Origin: Chloroflexota bacterium
GTDB taxonomy: Bacteria; Chloroflexota; Anaerolineae; Anaerolineales; UBA4823
Direction: 5' to 3'
Assembly (NCBI GenBank): GCA_021849525.1
Contig: JAJZSS010000187.1
Coordinates: forward strand, 1-5,072
Length of the DNA stretch: 5,072 nt
Shown here piece by piece: positions 1 to 5,072 of the stretch. Below the pieces are notes generated by a model, which searched no databases, had not been told where the DNA came from, and saw nothing but the letters and a program-made list of their open reading frames with translations. The position numbers were made by a program, and so were the translations under genes. The first letter of the stretch is position 1; each line of letters opens with the position of its first letter.

Positions 1-1198
1 GGACCTGGACCGGTTCAAAGATATCAACGACACCCTGGGCCATATGCTGGGAGACCAGCTCCTGGTGATTATCGGCAAAATGCTTGGCAGCGGTCTGCGC
101 TCTACGGACACAGTGGCGCGTCTGGGCGGGGATGAGTTTGTGATTTTGATGGAAGATATCAATAACCTGCAAGGTGCCATGCGAGTTGCCGAATGGATCC
201 ACGAAAAGCTCAAAACACCGATCACTGTGCTGGATCACCAGGTGTTTATCAGTACCAGCATCGGTATTGTTTCGGGTGGGTTGAACTACGTGCGCCCTGA
301 AGATGTTCTGCGGGATGCTGATATTGCCATGTACAGCGCCAAAGCGCATGGACGGGCGCGTTCAGAAATCTTTGAGCCGGATATGCGGGTGCAGATTTCG
401 AGACGCTTGCTGATCGAGACTGAGCTGCGCCGGGCGATCGAGCAGGAAGAGTTTGTGATTCATTACCAGCCCATTGTGGCGTTGGGTGACCGGCGGGTAA
501 CCGGGTTTGAAGCGCTGGTTCGTTGGGCGCATCCCACGCGCGGTATCCTGAACCCGGCCGAATTTCTGTTTATCGCCGAAGAATCGGGTCTGATTATCCC
601 GATTGATCGCTGGGTATTACGCCAGTCCTGCCTGCAGATGAAAGCCTGGCACGAGCATTATCCAATCCAGCCTCCATTGACGATCAGCGTAAATTTGTCG
701 GGCAAACATGTTTCTAAGCCAGATTTAGTCGATTACATTCAGAGTGTGCTCGAGGAATCCCATTTAACCCCCGGCTGCCTCAAGCTAGAAATTACCGAGA
801 ATATCGTCATGGAGACGAACCTGCTGACCAGCGAAGTGTTTCGCAAGCTGCAGGCCCTGGGCGTCCAACTACAGATCGATGATTTTGGAATCGGTTATTC
901 ATCTTTGAGCTATCTCTCCCAGTTCCCGGTCAACGCCCTGAAAATTGACCAGTCTTTTGTAAAAAAGATGTCGGTAGATAATTCTCAGTTGAAAATTGTC
1001 CAGGCGATTGTGATGCTGGCGCAGCGGTTGGATGTAGTGGTTGTAGCTGAGGGGGTAGAGACCGAGGAGCAGTTCGAGCAACTGCACGCGCTGGGCTGTG
1101 GATATGGACAGGGGTATTTTGTGTCGAAGCCGCTGGAAGTTGTTAAGATCGAAGCTTTGCTCGCGGAACGGATCGGGGAAAACGCTCGCTTAAAGTAA
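1..1198 (+). CDS. GGDEF-EAL cyclic-di-GMP turnover protein, 5'-truncated
   Basis: This is the C-terminal part of a bifunctional cyclic-di-GMP protein. The first complete codon is at 2 and the frame is already open there, so the true start and any sensory domain (PAS, GAF, membrane) lie to the left. The first visible residues, DLDRFKDINDTLGH, are the metal- and GTP-binding part of a GGDEF domain. Counting from the Met codon at 44, an intact GGDEF signature is at residues 28-32 and an RxxD inhibitory site (R19, D22) sits five residues before it. The EAL domain spans about 135-375 with EALVRW (E156), N217 in SVNLS, E249 in LEITE, D279-D280, K300, E336 in AEGVET and Q356 in GQGYF. These are the residues that bind metal and c-di-GMP in active EAL phosphodiesterases. 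By sequence, both diguanylate cyclase and phosphodiesterase activities look possible; which one dominates cannot be read here. One deviation is DDFGIGYSS, where Thr usually follows DFG. The protein probably acts in the cytoplasm. The gene ends convergently with the next one, 35 bp away. Confidence 0.96.
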   Translation, partial: DLDRFKDINDTLGHMLGDQLLVIIGKMLGSGLRSTDTVARLGGDEFVILMEDINNLQGAMRVAEWIHEKLKTPITVLDHQVFISTSIGIVSGGLNYVRPEDVLRDADIAMYSAKAHGRARSEIFEPDMRVQISRRLLIETELRRAIEQEEFVIHYQPIVALGDRRVTGFEALVRWAHPTRGILNPAEFLFIAEESGLIIPIDRWVLRQSCLQMKAWHEHYPIQPPLTISVNLSGKHVSKPDLVDYIQSVLEESHLTPGCLKLEITENIVMETNLLTSEVFRKLQALGVQLQIDDFGIGYSSLSYLSQFPVNALKIDQSFVKKMSVDNSQLKIVQAIVMLAQRLDVVVVAEGVETEEQFEQLHALGCGYGQGYFVSKPLEVVKIEALLAERIGENARLK

Positions 1199-1233
1199 CT
1201 GTCACTGGTATGGTTGAAAGCTTTATTATTGAA
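1199..1233. other. short convergent intergenic gap, no clear terminator
   Basis: This AT-rich spacer separates two genes that converge on it. It contains the 8-bp palindrome AAAGCTTT at about 1217-1224 but no GC-rich stem followed by a T-run on either strand. I therefore do not call an intrinsic terminator. Transcripts from both sides may overlap here or end by another mechanism. Confidence 0.5.
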
Positions 1234-1671
1234 TCACTGATCTTTATTTGAATTGAATAAAATACGCACAGCTACCCGGCTCAGGGCAGCCAGCTCCACC
1301 TCTGCTGACTTTGGGCGTCCTTGTTCGTCCAGACTTACCTGGAAGTATCTGGCGATTTGAGGCGCGGCGGTCAGGTATTTTTGCAGGGACTGAACGACCT
1401 CATCAGGATCAACCTGGGTAATGGCCCGGGCATTGACCTGCTCTCCTGCCAGCCAGAGGCGCACAGGCGCACCACCGATAAAATTTCGCCACCAGGTACG
1501 GTGGCGCTGGCTGGTGACCATCAGCTCCTCTCCTGTGCGGACATAATTCACAGGCGTTACAAACGCCTTACCACTCCGCCGGCCAGTATATTCCAGCAAC
1601 AGCGTGTTTTTACTTAACAAGGGGTGAAAAGGGGATTTCAATATCCAGGCCATGATCCCGTTGTACCACAT
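1234..1671 (-). CDS. DUF385/Ddn-type deazaflavin (F420)-dependent oxidoreductase
   Basis: A small single-domain protein of 145 residues, resembling the family of F420H2-dependent nitroreductases and quinone reductases (DUF385, Ddn-like, split beta-barrel fold). Seen in the sequence are LLLEYTGRRSGKAFVTPVNY at residues 24-43, the family's characteristic 'TGRRSG+...TPVNY' strand pair, and RTWWRNF at 58-64, matching the family's 'WWxNL' segment near the cofactor. The length fits the short members. The likely role is hydride transfer from reduced F420 (possibly a flavin) to a quinone-like or other substrate; the substrate is unknown. The frame is also open to a TTG at 1728, which would overlap the upstream gene by 25 bp. 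I prefer the ATG at 1671 because AAAGGA lies 9 nt before it, whereas the TTG has no good ribosome site. A second ATG at 1653 has only a poorly spaced GGGA. The gene lies 32 bp downstream of the hydrolase and is probably co-transcribed with it. No signal peptide or membrane segment is seen, so the protein should be cytoplasmic. Confidence 0.85.
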   Translation of the reverse strand: MWYNGIMAWILKSPFHPLLSKNTLLLEYTGRRSGKAFVTPVNYVRTGEELMVTSQRHRTWWRNFIGGAPVRLWLAGEQVNARAITQVDPDEVVQSLQKYLTAAPQIARYFQVSLDEQGRPKSAEVELAALSRVAVRILFNSNKDQ

Positions 1672-1680
1672 ACCACGCCG

Positions 1681-1686
1681 TCCTTT
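1681..1686 (-). promoter_or_regulatory. ribosome binding site of the DUF385 gene
   Basis: AAAGGA on the minus strand lies 9 nt before the ATG at 1671. It sits in the 32-bp gap after the hydrolase stop codon. It is the main reason for choosing this start over the upstream TTG at 1728 and the ATG at 1653. Confidence 0.6.
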
Positions 1687-1703
1687 GTGTATCGACCAGG
1701 GTT

Positions 1704-2186
1704 TTAAACAGCCAGAAGAGATTTCCAATCCAGATCGTGGATTGTCTTATATAAACCATGGTCGTCGTCGACGGCGTGAAATTCCAGATGGGTGAATACC
1801 TGCTGCGCCAGCTTCTGGACGATATCGATCGGCACAATCGCATCCTGGCGGCCGTGGTAGATGACGGTGGGCACGGCGATGGGAGGAGGGGGCTGGCTGG
1901 CAAAAGTCGGCCAGATGAGGGCGGGGGCGAGGAGCACCAGGCGGTGTACCCGGGCAGGGTGCCTGGTGGCAAACAGGGCAGCCATCAGCCCGCCAAAACT
2001 GGAGCCGACCAGCAGCCAACCGGTCTGGGTCCCTAAGACTGCTTCCAGGGCGGCCATGCGGGTTTCCAGGTCGCCGCTGAAATCCGGGATGAGCATCTCG
2101 GGGAAGAGTTGGTGCAATAACCGGGCTTTGACGCCCTGGCTGGTTCCCTCCAACCCATGAATGTACAGCATGCGCATCGGATTCAT
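1704..2186 (-). CDS. small alpha/beta-fold hydrolase (YqiA/UPF0227-like)
   Basis: A compact 160-residue alpha/beta hydrolase. The N-terminus MLYIHGLEGTSQG (residues 6-18) is the first core strand with the 'HG' oxyanion region. The nucleophile elbow is GSSFGG with Ser63, the acid is Asp115 in HGRQDAIVP, and the base is His143 in DDDHGL. A complete Ser-Asp-His triad is thus visible and in the right order. There is no room for a cap domain, and the short length matches the YqiA/UPF0227-like esterases. It probably cleaves an ester or thioester in the cytoplasm; the substrate cannot be told. The frame stays open to an ATG at 2225, but that codon has no ribosome site and lies almost on the predicted transcription start. 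The ATG at 2186 has GGGAG 7 nt upstream and puts the core strand close to the N-terminus. The gene is first of a leftward pair with the DUF385 gene. Confidence 0.88.
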   Translation of the reverse strand: MNPMRMLYIHGLEGTSQGVKARLLHQLFPEMLIPDFSGDLETRMAALEAVLGTQTGWLLVGSSFGGLMAALFATRHPARVHRLVLLAPALIWPTFASQPPPPIAVPTVIYHGRQDAIVPIDIVQKLAQQVFTHLEFHAVDDDHGLYKTIHDLDWKSLLAV

Positions 2187-2193
2187 CCTGGTG

Positions 2194-2198
2194 CTCCC
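2194..2198 (-). promoter_or_regulatory. ribosome binding site deciding the hydrolase start
   Basis: GGGAG on the minus strand lies 7 nt before the ATG at 2186. No comparable purine tract precedes the ATG at 2225, so the shorter protein is preferred. Confidence 0.6.
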
Positions 2199-2230
2199 GT
2201 TCGTGATTGTAGATAGCGTTTCCATTCGGG

Positions 2231-2246
2231 CGAGTTTATTGTATCA
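2231..2246 (-). promoter_or_regulatory. extended -10 promoter for the hydrolase-DUF385 pair
   Basis: The minus strand reads TGATACAAT at 2246-2238, an extended -10 element (TGn followed by TACAAT, one mismatch from TATAAT). Transcription would start near 2231, giving a leader of about 45 nt to the ATG at 2186. The hexamer at -35 spacing (2261-2266, CCTTAA) does not resemble TTGACA. The promoter would rely on the extended -10 or on an activator. Sequence match only. Confidence 0.4.
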
Positions 2247-2266
2247 GAGCACTGCAAACTTTAAGG

Positions 2267-2309
2267 ATCCCCCGGCGAAACACAGGCAAAATTCTTCTTC
2301 GGCGGGGAT
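2267..2309. repeat. imperfect inverted repeat between divergent promoters
   Basis: The left arm is ATCCCCCGGCGAA (2267-2279) and the right arm is TTCGGCGGGGAT (2298-2309). The outer six bases (ATCCCC/GGGGAT) and inner four (CGAA/TTCG) match exactly; the middle differs by one base in length. The spacer is 18 bases. The arms end next to the expected -35 positions of the two divergent promoters, so the repeat lies upstream of both predicted transcription starts. It would be outside both RNAs and is better read as a possible protein-binding site than as a terminator. Confidence 0.35.
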
Positions 2310-2330
2310 GAATAATCCGCCAGCCTTTTA

Positions 2331-2339
2331 TGCTATACT
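2331..2339 (+). promoter_or_regulatory. extended -10 promoter for the macroglobulin gene
   Basis: TGCTATACT is an extended -10 element (TGn plus TATACT, one mismatch from TATAAT). The predicted start is near 2346, giving an RNA leader of about 130 nt before the GTG at 2479. The hexamer 17 bp upstream (2311-2316, AATAAT) is a poor -35. The long leader contains the hairpin described at 2410-2443. Confidence 0.45.
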
Positions 2340-2409
2340 CGATTTATTCATTCTGGAACGTTTTTCTCGCCAGTGACGTCTGATGCATGTAGTCCTGGCT
2401 CATCTAATT

Positions 2410-2443
2410 GCCGTCAGAACAAGCCTGGCGGCGCGCTCTTTTT
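2410..2443 (+). terminator. leader hairpin with T-run, possible attenuator
   Basis: The arm GCCGTCAG (2410-2417) pairs with CTGGCGGC (2425-2432) over all eight positions, one of them a G-T wobble, around a 7-nt loop. Six bases later comes a run of five T (2439-2443). The T-run is farther from the stem than in a textbook intrinsic terminator, so termination would be weak or conditional. It sits inside the predicted leader of the macroglobulin gene, 25 bases upstream of its ribosome site, so it would act as an attenuator and not end an upstream gene: no plus-strand gene precedes it closely. Confidence 0.35.
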
Positions 2444-2467
2444 CGGGTAACTGTCCGGTTTAAATCT

Positions 2468-2473
2468 GGAGGT
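2468..2473 (+). promoter_or_regulatory. ribosome binding site deciding a GTG start
   Basis: GGAGGT, an almost ideal Shine-Dalgarno sequence, lies 5 nt before the GTG at 2479. The in-frame ATG at 2551, which would give a more usual short signal peptide, has only an A/T-rich stretch upstream. The GTG is therefore the better start. Confidence 0.75.
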
Positions 2474-2478
2474 CGGTC

Positions 2479-5072
2479 GTGATCCCACATCAAAATTCTC
2501 CCCAAAAAACCATTCACTCAAAACGACTTATTATTCACCCATCAAAAATTATGCGGGCCTTGGGGCTGGTCATCATCACTTCGATTCTGTTGGCTGCCTG
2601 CAAGCCGGGAAAGCCGACCGCAAGCCCTACCGGTGCGCCGGCTGAGCCAAGCCTGACCCCAACTCCTGAATTTACGGCTTGGGACGAGGGCGCGCCGATC
2701 CCGCCGGTGGTCTTGAACTACACCCCGGCAGGTGGGCAGGAGATGCCTCTGGACGGAGCGATCGAGGTGGAGTTCGACCAATCGATGGACTCTGCCGCTA
2801 CAGCCAGAGCCTGGCAGGTGACTGGACCGGAAGGCGAGGCAGTAAACGGCGATCTGAGCTGGCAGGACGGGCGCAGACTGCGCTTCACGCCAGCCGAGGG
2901 CTGGGAGACAGGAGCAGTCTATCGCGCCAGCCTGGGGACCACCGCCCTCAGCGCGGCCGGCGAGCCCTTGCGCGAGCCGTTAAATCTCGAGTTCAATACT
3001 GTGGGTGAGCTGCAAGTCAGCCAGGTATTCCCGGCCCAGTCGGCAACCGAGGTCACCGGGGATGCGGGGATCACCGTGATTTTCAATCGCCCGGTAATTC
3101 CATTGACGATTGTAGAAGAGCGGGGGGATCTCCCCCAGCCGTTGGCGCTCATTCCGGAGACGCCAGGCAAAGGGGAGTGGGTCAACACCTCGGTGTATAA
3201 CTTCTATCCCACCCGCCAGCTCAGAGGCGGCGTAAACTACACCGTCACTGTCCAGTCTGGCCTGGCGGACGCTACCGGTTCCTCCAGCCTGGCGGAAGAT
3301 TACACCTGGGAGTTCAGCACTGCTGCGCCCAGCCTGGCGTCTTACGAGCTGGGCAGCGGCGAGGTCAATCCGCCGTATGCCAAAGGGAATATCTTGCTGG
3401 ACGAATTCTTTCGCATCTACTTCCGCCAGCCGATGGATGCTACCAGCACCGAAGCTGCCCTGAGCCTGACCAGCCAGAACGGTGAGCCGGCGCTGCTGCA
3501 GACCACCTGGAGCGAGGATGCCCAGACCCTGGTGATCACCCCCACGCAGCGCCTGGCGCTGGGTACAACCTATGACCTGGTCCTCGCCCCGGAGGCTCAG
3601 GCTGAAAATGGCGGAGCGTTGAGCGCGGGCCTGAATTACCGCTTTTCTACCATTCCTGCCCCGGCTGTGCTGTCCACGAAACCGTTCAACGGCTCGCGCC
3701 AGGCCAATTACACTTCTTATTTTTCGATCCAGTTCGCCTCCCCCATGAATATTGAGTCGGTAAAATCACGCATCACGATTTCCCCTGCCCCAGAAGAAGA
3801 CCCTCAGTGGTGGTTCAATGAATGGGACCGGACCTTTGGGGCAAGCTTCTTGCGCCCTTCGACCCAATATACAATACGCCTGCTGCCCGGCATGCAGGAT
3901 ATCTATGGAAATGAGACCACAAAAGGTAGCGAGATCCGCTTTACGACGGCTGCCATGCAGCCCGAGGCAGCCCTGCAGATGCCTTACCAGCCGGTTATGC
4001 TGCGCGCGGCTGGACCGCAGGAGTTCTATCTCACTTACCGCAATGTAAGCTCGGTGAGCCTGCAGCTATATCGCCTGACGCCCGAACTATTTACCCAGCT
4101 GGAGAATGGCAGCCGCTCACGCTCAGATTACCAGCCGCCGGCCAGCGACCTGGTGTGGGAAGCAGAACAGAGGAGCACGGCGCGCTTGAACGAGCGCCAG
4201 CTGCATCTGTTTGATCTTACGGAGGGTGGTGAGCAACCCCTGGAGCCTGGATTTTATTTCCTGACTTTAGATTCTCCGAATGTCTATCAGTATGGGCTGT
4301 ATGTGGATACGCGCTTATTACTGGTCAGTACTGCCAACCTGGCATTCAAATCGGCTGGCGATGAAGAGCTGGTCTGGCTCACCGATCTGGAAAGCGGCGA
4401 GCCGCTTCCCGGAGTGTCGATCATTGCCTACGACCATAATTTCAAGCCAATCGGGCAGGGAGAAACCGGAGCAGACGGCAGCCTGAAACTCAGCAATCTG
4501 CCGGCGCCCAAAGACCCCTATACCGTGCGTTTTGTGATGACCGATCCCGAGCAGGCGGGCGATACCCTGGCGTTTGCTTCTTCATACTGGAACAGCGGAG
4601 TCTCGCTGTGGGACTATGGAATCTGGGGCAGCTATTACGCCCCACCCAACCAGCCAACGGCTTACGTTTACACCGAGCGGCCTATCTACCGTCCCGGGCA
4701 GCCGGTATACTTCAAAGGCATCGTGCGCATGGATGATGACCTGGATTATTCCCTGCCCGACGCGGCGCAGGTGGAAGTGACCATCGAAAGCTTCGAGGAC
4801 GAGGTGTATCGCGAAAGCCTCTCCCTATCGGCATTGGGCAGTTTTGACGGGCGCTGGATGATCGATCCCGGCGCTGCTCTGGGGGCTTACTCGATCCGGG
4901 TACGCTTCCCTGGACAGACGGCGGATACGGCAGATATTGGCAGCGTGAGCTTCAATGTCGCCGAATACCGCCGCCCGGAATTCCAGGTGAATGTCCGCGC
5001 AGGCGCGCCGGCAGTGCTGGCGGGGGAGGACATGCCATTTACTACCCAGGCGGATTATTACTCCGGAGGCGG
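2479..5072 (+). CDS. alpha-2-macroglobulin family lipoprotein with Ig-like repeats, 3'-truncated
   Basis: The frame is open from the GTG at 2479 to the right edge (864 codons, no stop). The N-terminus has a basic stretch, a hydrophobic segment (residues about 27-40) and the lipobox LAAC with Cys41, so it should be a lipoprotein on the outer face of a membrane. A Pro/Thr-rich linker follows. Next come four Big_5-like Ig domains at about 78-174, 178-281, 285-391 and 395-490. Each has a strand like EVEFDQSMD, RIYFRQPMD or SIQFASPMN and ends in F(S/N/T)T. A macroglobulin MG1-like region (about 495-615) and a domain with VWLTDLESGEPLPGVSI (from about 632) come next. YVYTERPIYRPGQPVYFKG (729-747) is the hallmark of the MG2 domain, and VAEYRRPEFQV (827-837) opens the next MG domain. 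Known bacterial relatives trap or block proteases, some through a CxEQ thioester. That region lies beyond the window, so trapping chemistry cannot be judged. Full-length relatives are commonly 1,500-2,000 residues. No pbpC-like partner is visible on this side. Confidence 0.95.
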   Translation, partial: MIPHQNSPQKTIHSKRLIIHPSKIMRALGLVIITSILLAACKPGKPTASPTGAPAEPSLTPTPEFTAWDEGAPIPPVVLNYTPAGGQEMPLDGAIEVEFDQSMDSAATARAWQVTGPEGEAVNGDLSWQDGRRLRFTPAEGWETGAVYRASLGTTALSAAGEPLREPLNLEFNTVGELQVSQVFPAQSATEVTGDAGITVIFNRPVIPLTIVEERGDLPQPLALIPETPGKGEWVNTSVYNFYPTRQLRGGVNYTVTVQSGLADATGSSSLAEDYTWEFSTAAPSLASYELGSGEVNPPYAKGNILLDEFFRIYFRQPMDATSTEAALSLTSQNGEPALLQTTWSEDAQTLVITPTQRLALGTTYDLVLAPEAQAENGGALSAGLNYRFSTIPAPAVLSTKPFNGSRQANYTSYFSIQFASPMNIESVKSRITISPAPEEDPQWWFNEWDRTFGASFLRPSTQYTIRLLPGMQDIYGNETTKGSEIRFTTAAMQPEAALQMPYQPVMLRAAGPQEFYLTYRNVSSVSLQLYRLTPELFTQLENGSRSRSDYQPPASDLVWEAEQRSTARLNERQLHLFDLTEGGEQPLEPGFYFLTLDSPNVYQYGLYVDTRLLLVSTANLAFKSAGDEELVWLTDLESGEPLPGVSIIAYDHNFKPIGQGETGADGSLKLSNLPAPKDPYTVRFVMTDPEQAGDTLAFASSYWNSGVSLWDYGIWGSYYAPPNQPTAYVYTERPIYRPGQPVYFKGIVRMDDDLDYSLPDAAQVEVTIESFEDEVYRESLSLSALGSFDGRWMIDPGAALGAYSIRVRFPGQTADTADIGSVSFNVAEYRRPEFQVNVRAGAPAVLAGEDMPFTTQADYYSGG

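Noticed and set aside
1217..1241. Small palindromes AAAGCTTT and ATCACTGAT near the convergent gene ends as a bidirectional terminator
   Set aside because: The stems are too short and AT-rich to be stable, and no T-run is suitably placed on either strand.
1321..1617. 98-codon open frame on the plus strand
   Set aside because: It lies antisense inside the DUF385 gene, has no family-like motifs and no credible ribosome site. The minus-strand protein explains the sequence.
1610..2160. Several overlapping frames on both strands across the hydrolase (including Pro-rich and Ser/Arg-rich products)
   Set aside because: They are out-of-frame readings of a GC-rich coding region. Their products are low-complexity, while the hydrolase frame shows a complete catalytic triad.
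2267..2309. Inverted repeat as a transcription terminator
   Set aside because: It lies upstream of both predicted transcription starts, has an 18-base loop and is followed by no T-run, so a DNA-binding site is more likely.
2161..2376. 71-codon plus-strand frame covering the divergent intergenic region
   Set aside because: It begins antisense within the hydrolase gene, runs through the predicted promoters and has no ribosome site or recognisable features.
2542..3188. Three open frames (2542-2781 minus, 2679-3008 plus, 2919-3188 minus) at the start of the macroglobulin gene
   Set aside because: The plus-strand lipoprotein frame runs unbroken through all of them with clear domain motifs. The alternatives are Arg/Gly-rich shadows.
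3818..4780. Three short plus-strand frames (3818-4048, 4280-4486, 4574-4780)
   Set aside because: All lie in a second frame inside the continuous macroglobulin frame and their products show no family resemblance.
1..5072. CRISPR array, tRNA or rRNA gene, insertion sequence or phage attachment site
   Set aside because: I saw no regularly spaced direct repeats, tRNA-like cloverleaf, rRNA signature, transposase frame or flanking terminal repeats anywhere in the window.

Overview
The window carries four protein-coding genes and one divergent control region. Two of the genes run off the ends. The organism looks like a Gram-positive-like or deep-branching bacterium of moderate-to-high GC, and my best guess is a member of the Chloroflexota (Anaerolineae-like). 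This rests on three things: a lipoprotein whose lipobox is followed by a Pro/Thr-rich 'TPTPE' linker, an alpha-2-macroglobulin with an N-terminal array of Ig-like (Big_5) domains, and a probable F420-dependent (DUF385/Ddn-type) enzyme. It is inference from style and gene content; no marker gene is present.

Layout. Positions 1-1198 (+) hold the C-terminal part of a GGDEF-EAL cyclic-di-GMP protein whose sensory N-terminus lies outside the window. After a 35-bp convergent gap come two minus-strand genes: a DUF385-type deazaflavin (F420)-dependent oxidoreductase (1234-1671) and, upstream of it in transcription order, a small alpha/beta hydrolase (1704-2186). They look like a two-gene unit read leftwards. 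Positions 2187-2478 are a divergent intergenic region with an extended -10 promoter on each strand, an imperfect inverted repeat fitted between the two promoters, and a leader hairpin followed by a T-run. From 2479 (+) to the right edge runs a large lipoprotein gene of the bacterial alpha-2-macroglobulin family. It is open for 864 codons and truncated by the window edge before the region where a thioester would lie.

How the parts relate. The macroglobulin is a surface-anchored, probably protease-trapping or envelope-protective protein. The GGDEF-EAL protein is a cytoplasmic second-messenger enzyme with both active sites apparently intact. The hydrolase and F420-type oxidoreductase are soluble enzymes of unknown substrate. 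Nothing in the sequence ties the four into one pathway. The only physical link between the minus-strand pair and the macroglobulin is the shared divergent control region.

I did not find a clearly new system. The most interesting leads are the macroglobulin's four-domain Ig-like stalk, its leader with two mutually exclusive RNA pairings, and the symmetric inverted repeat between the divergent promoters.
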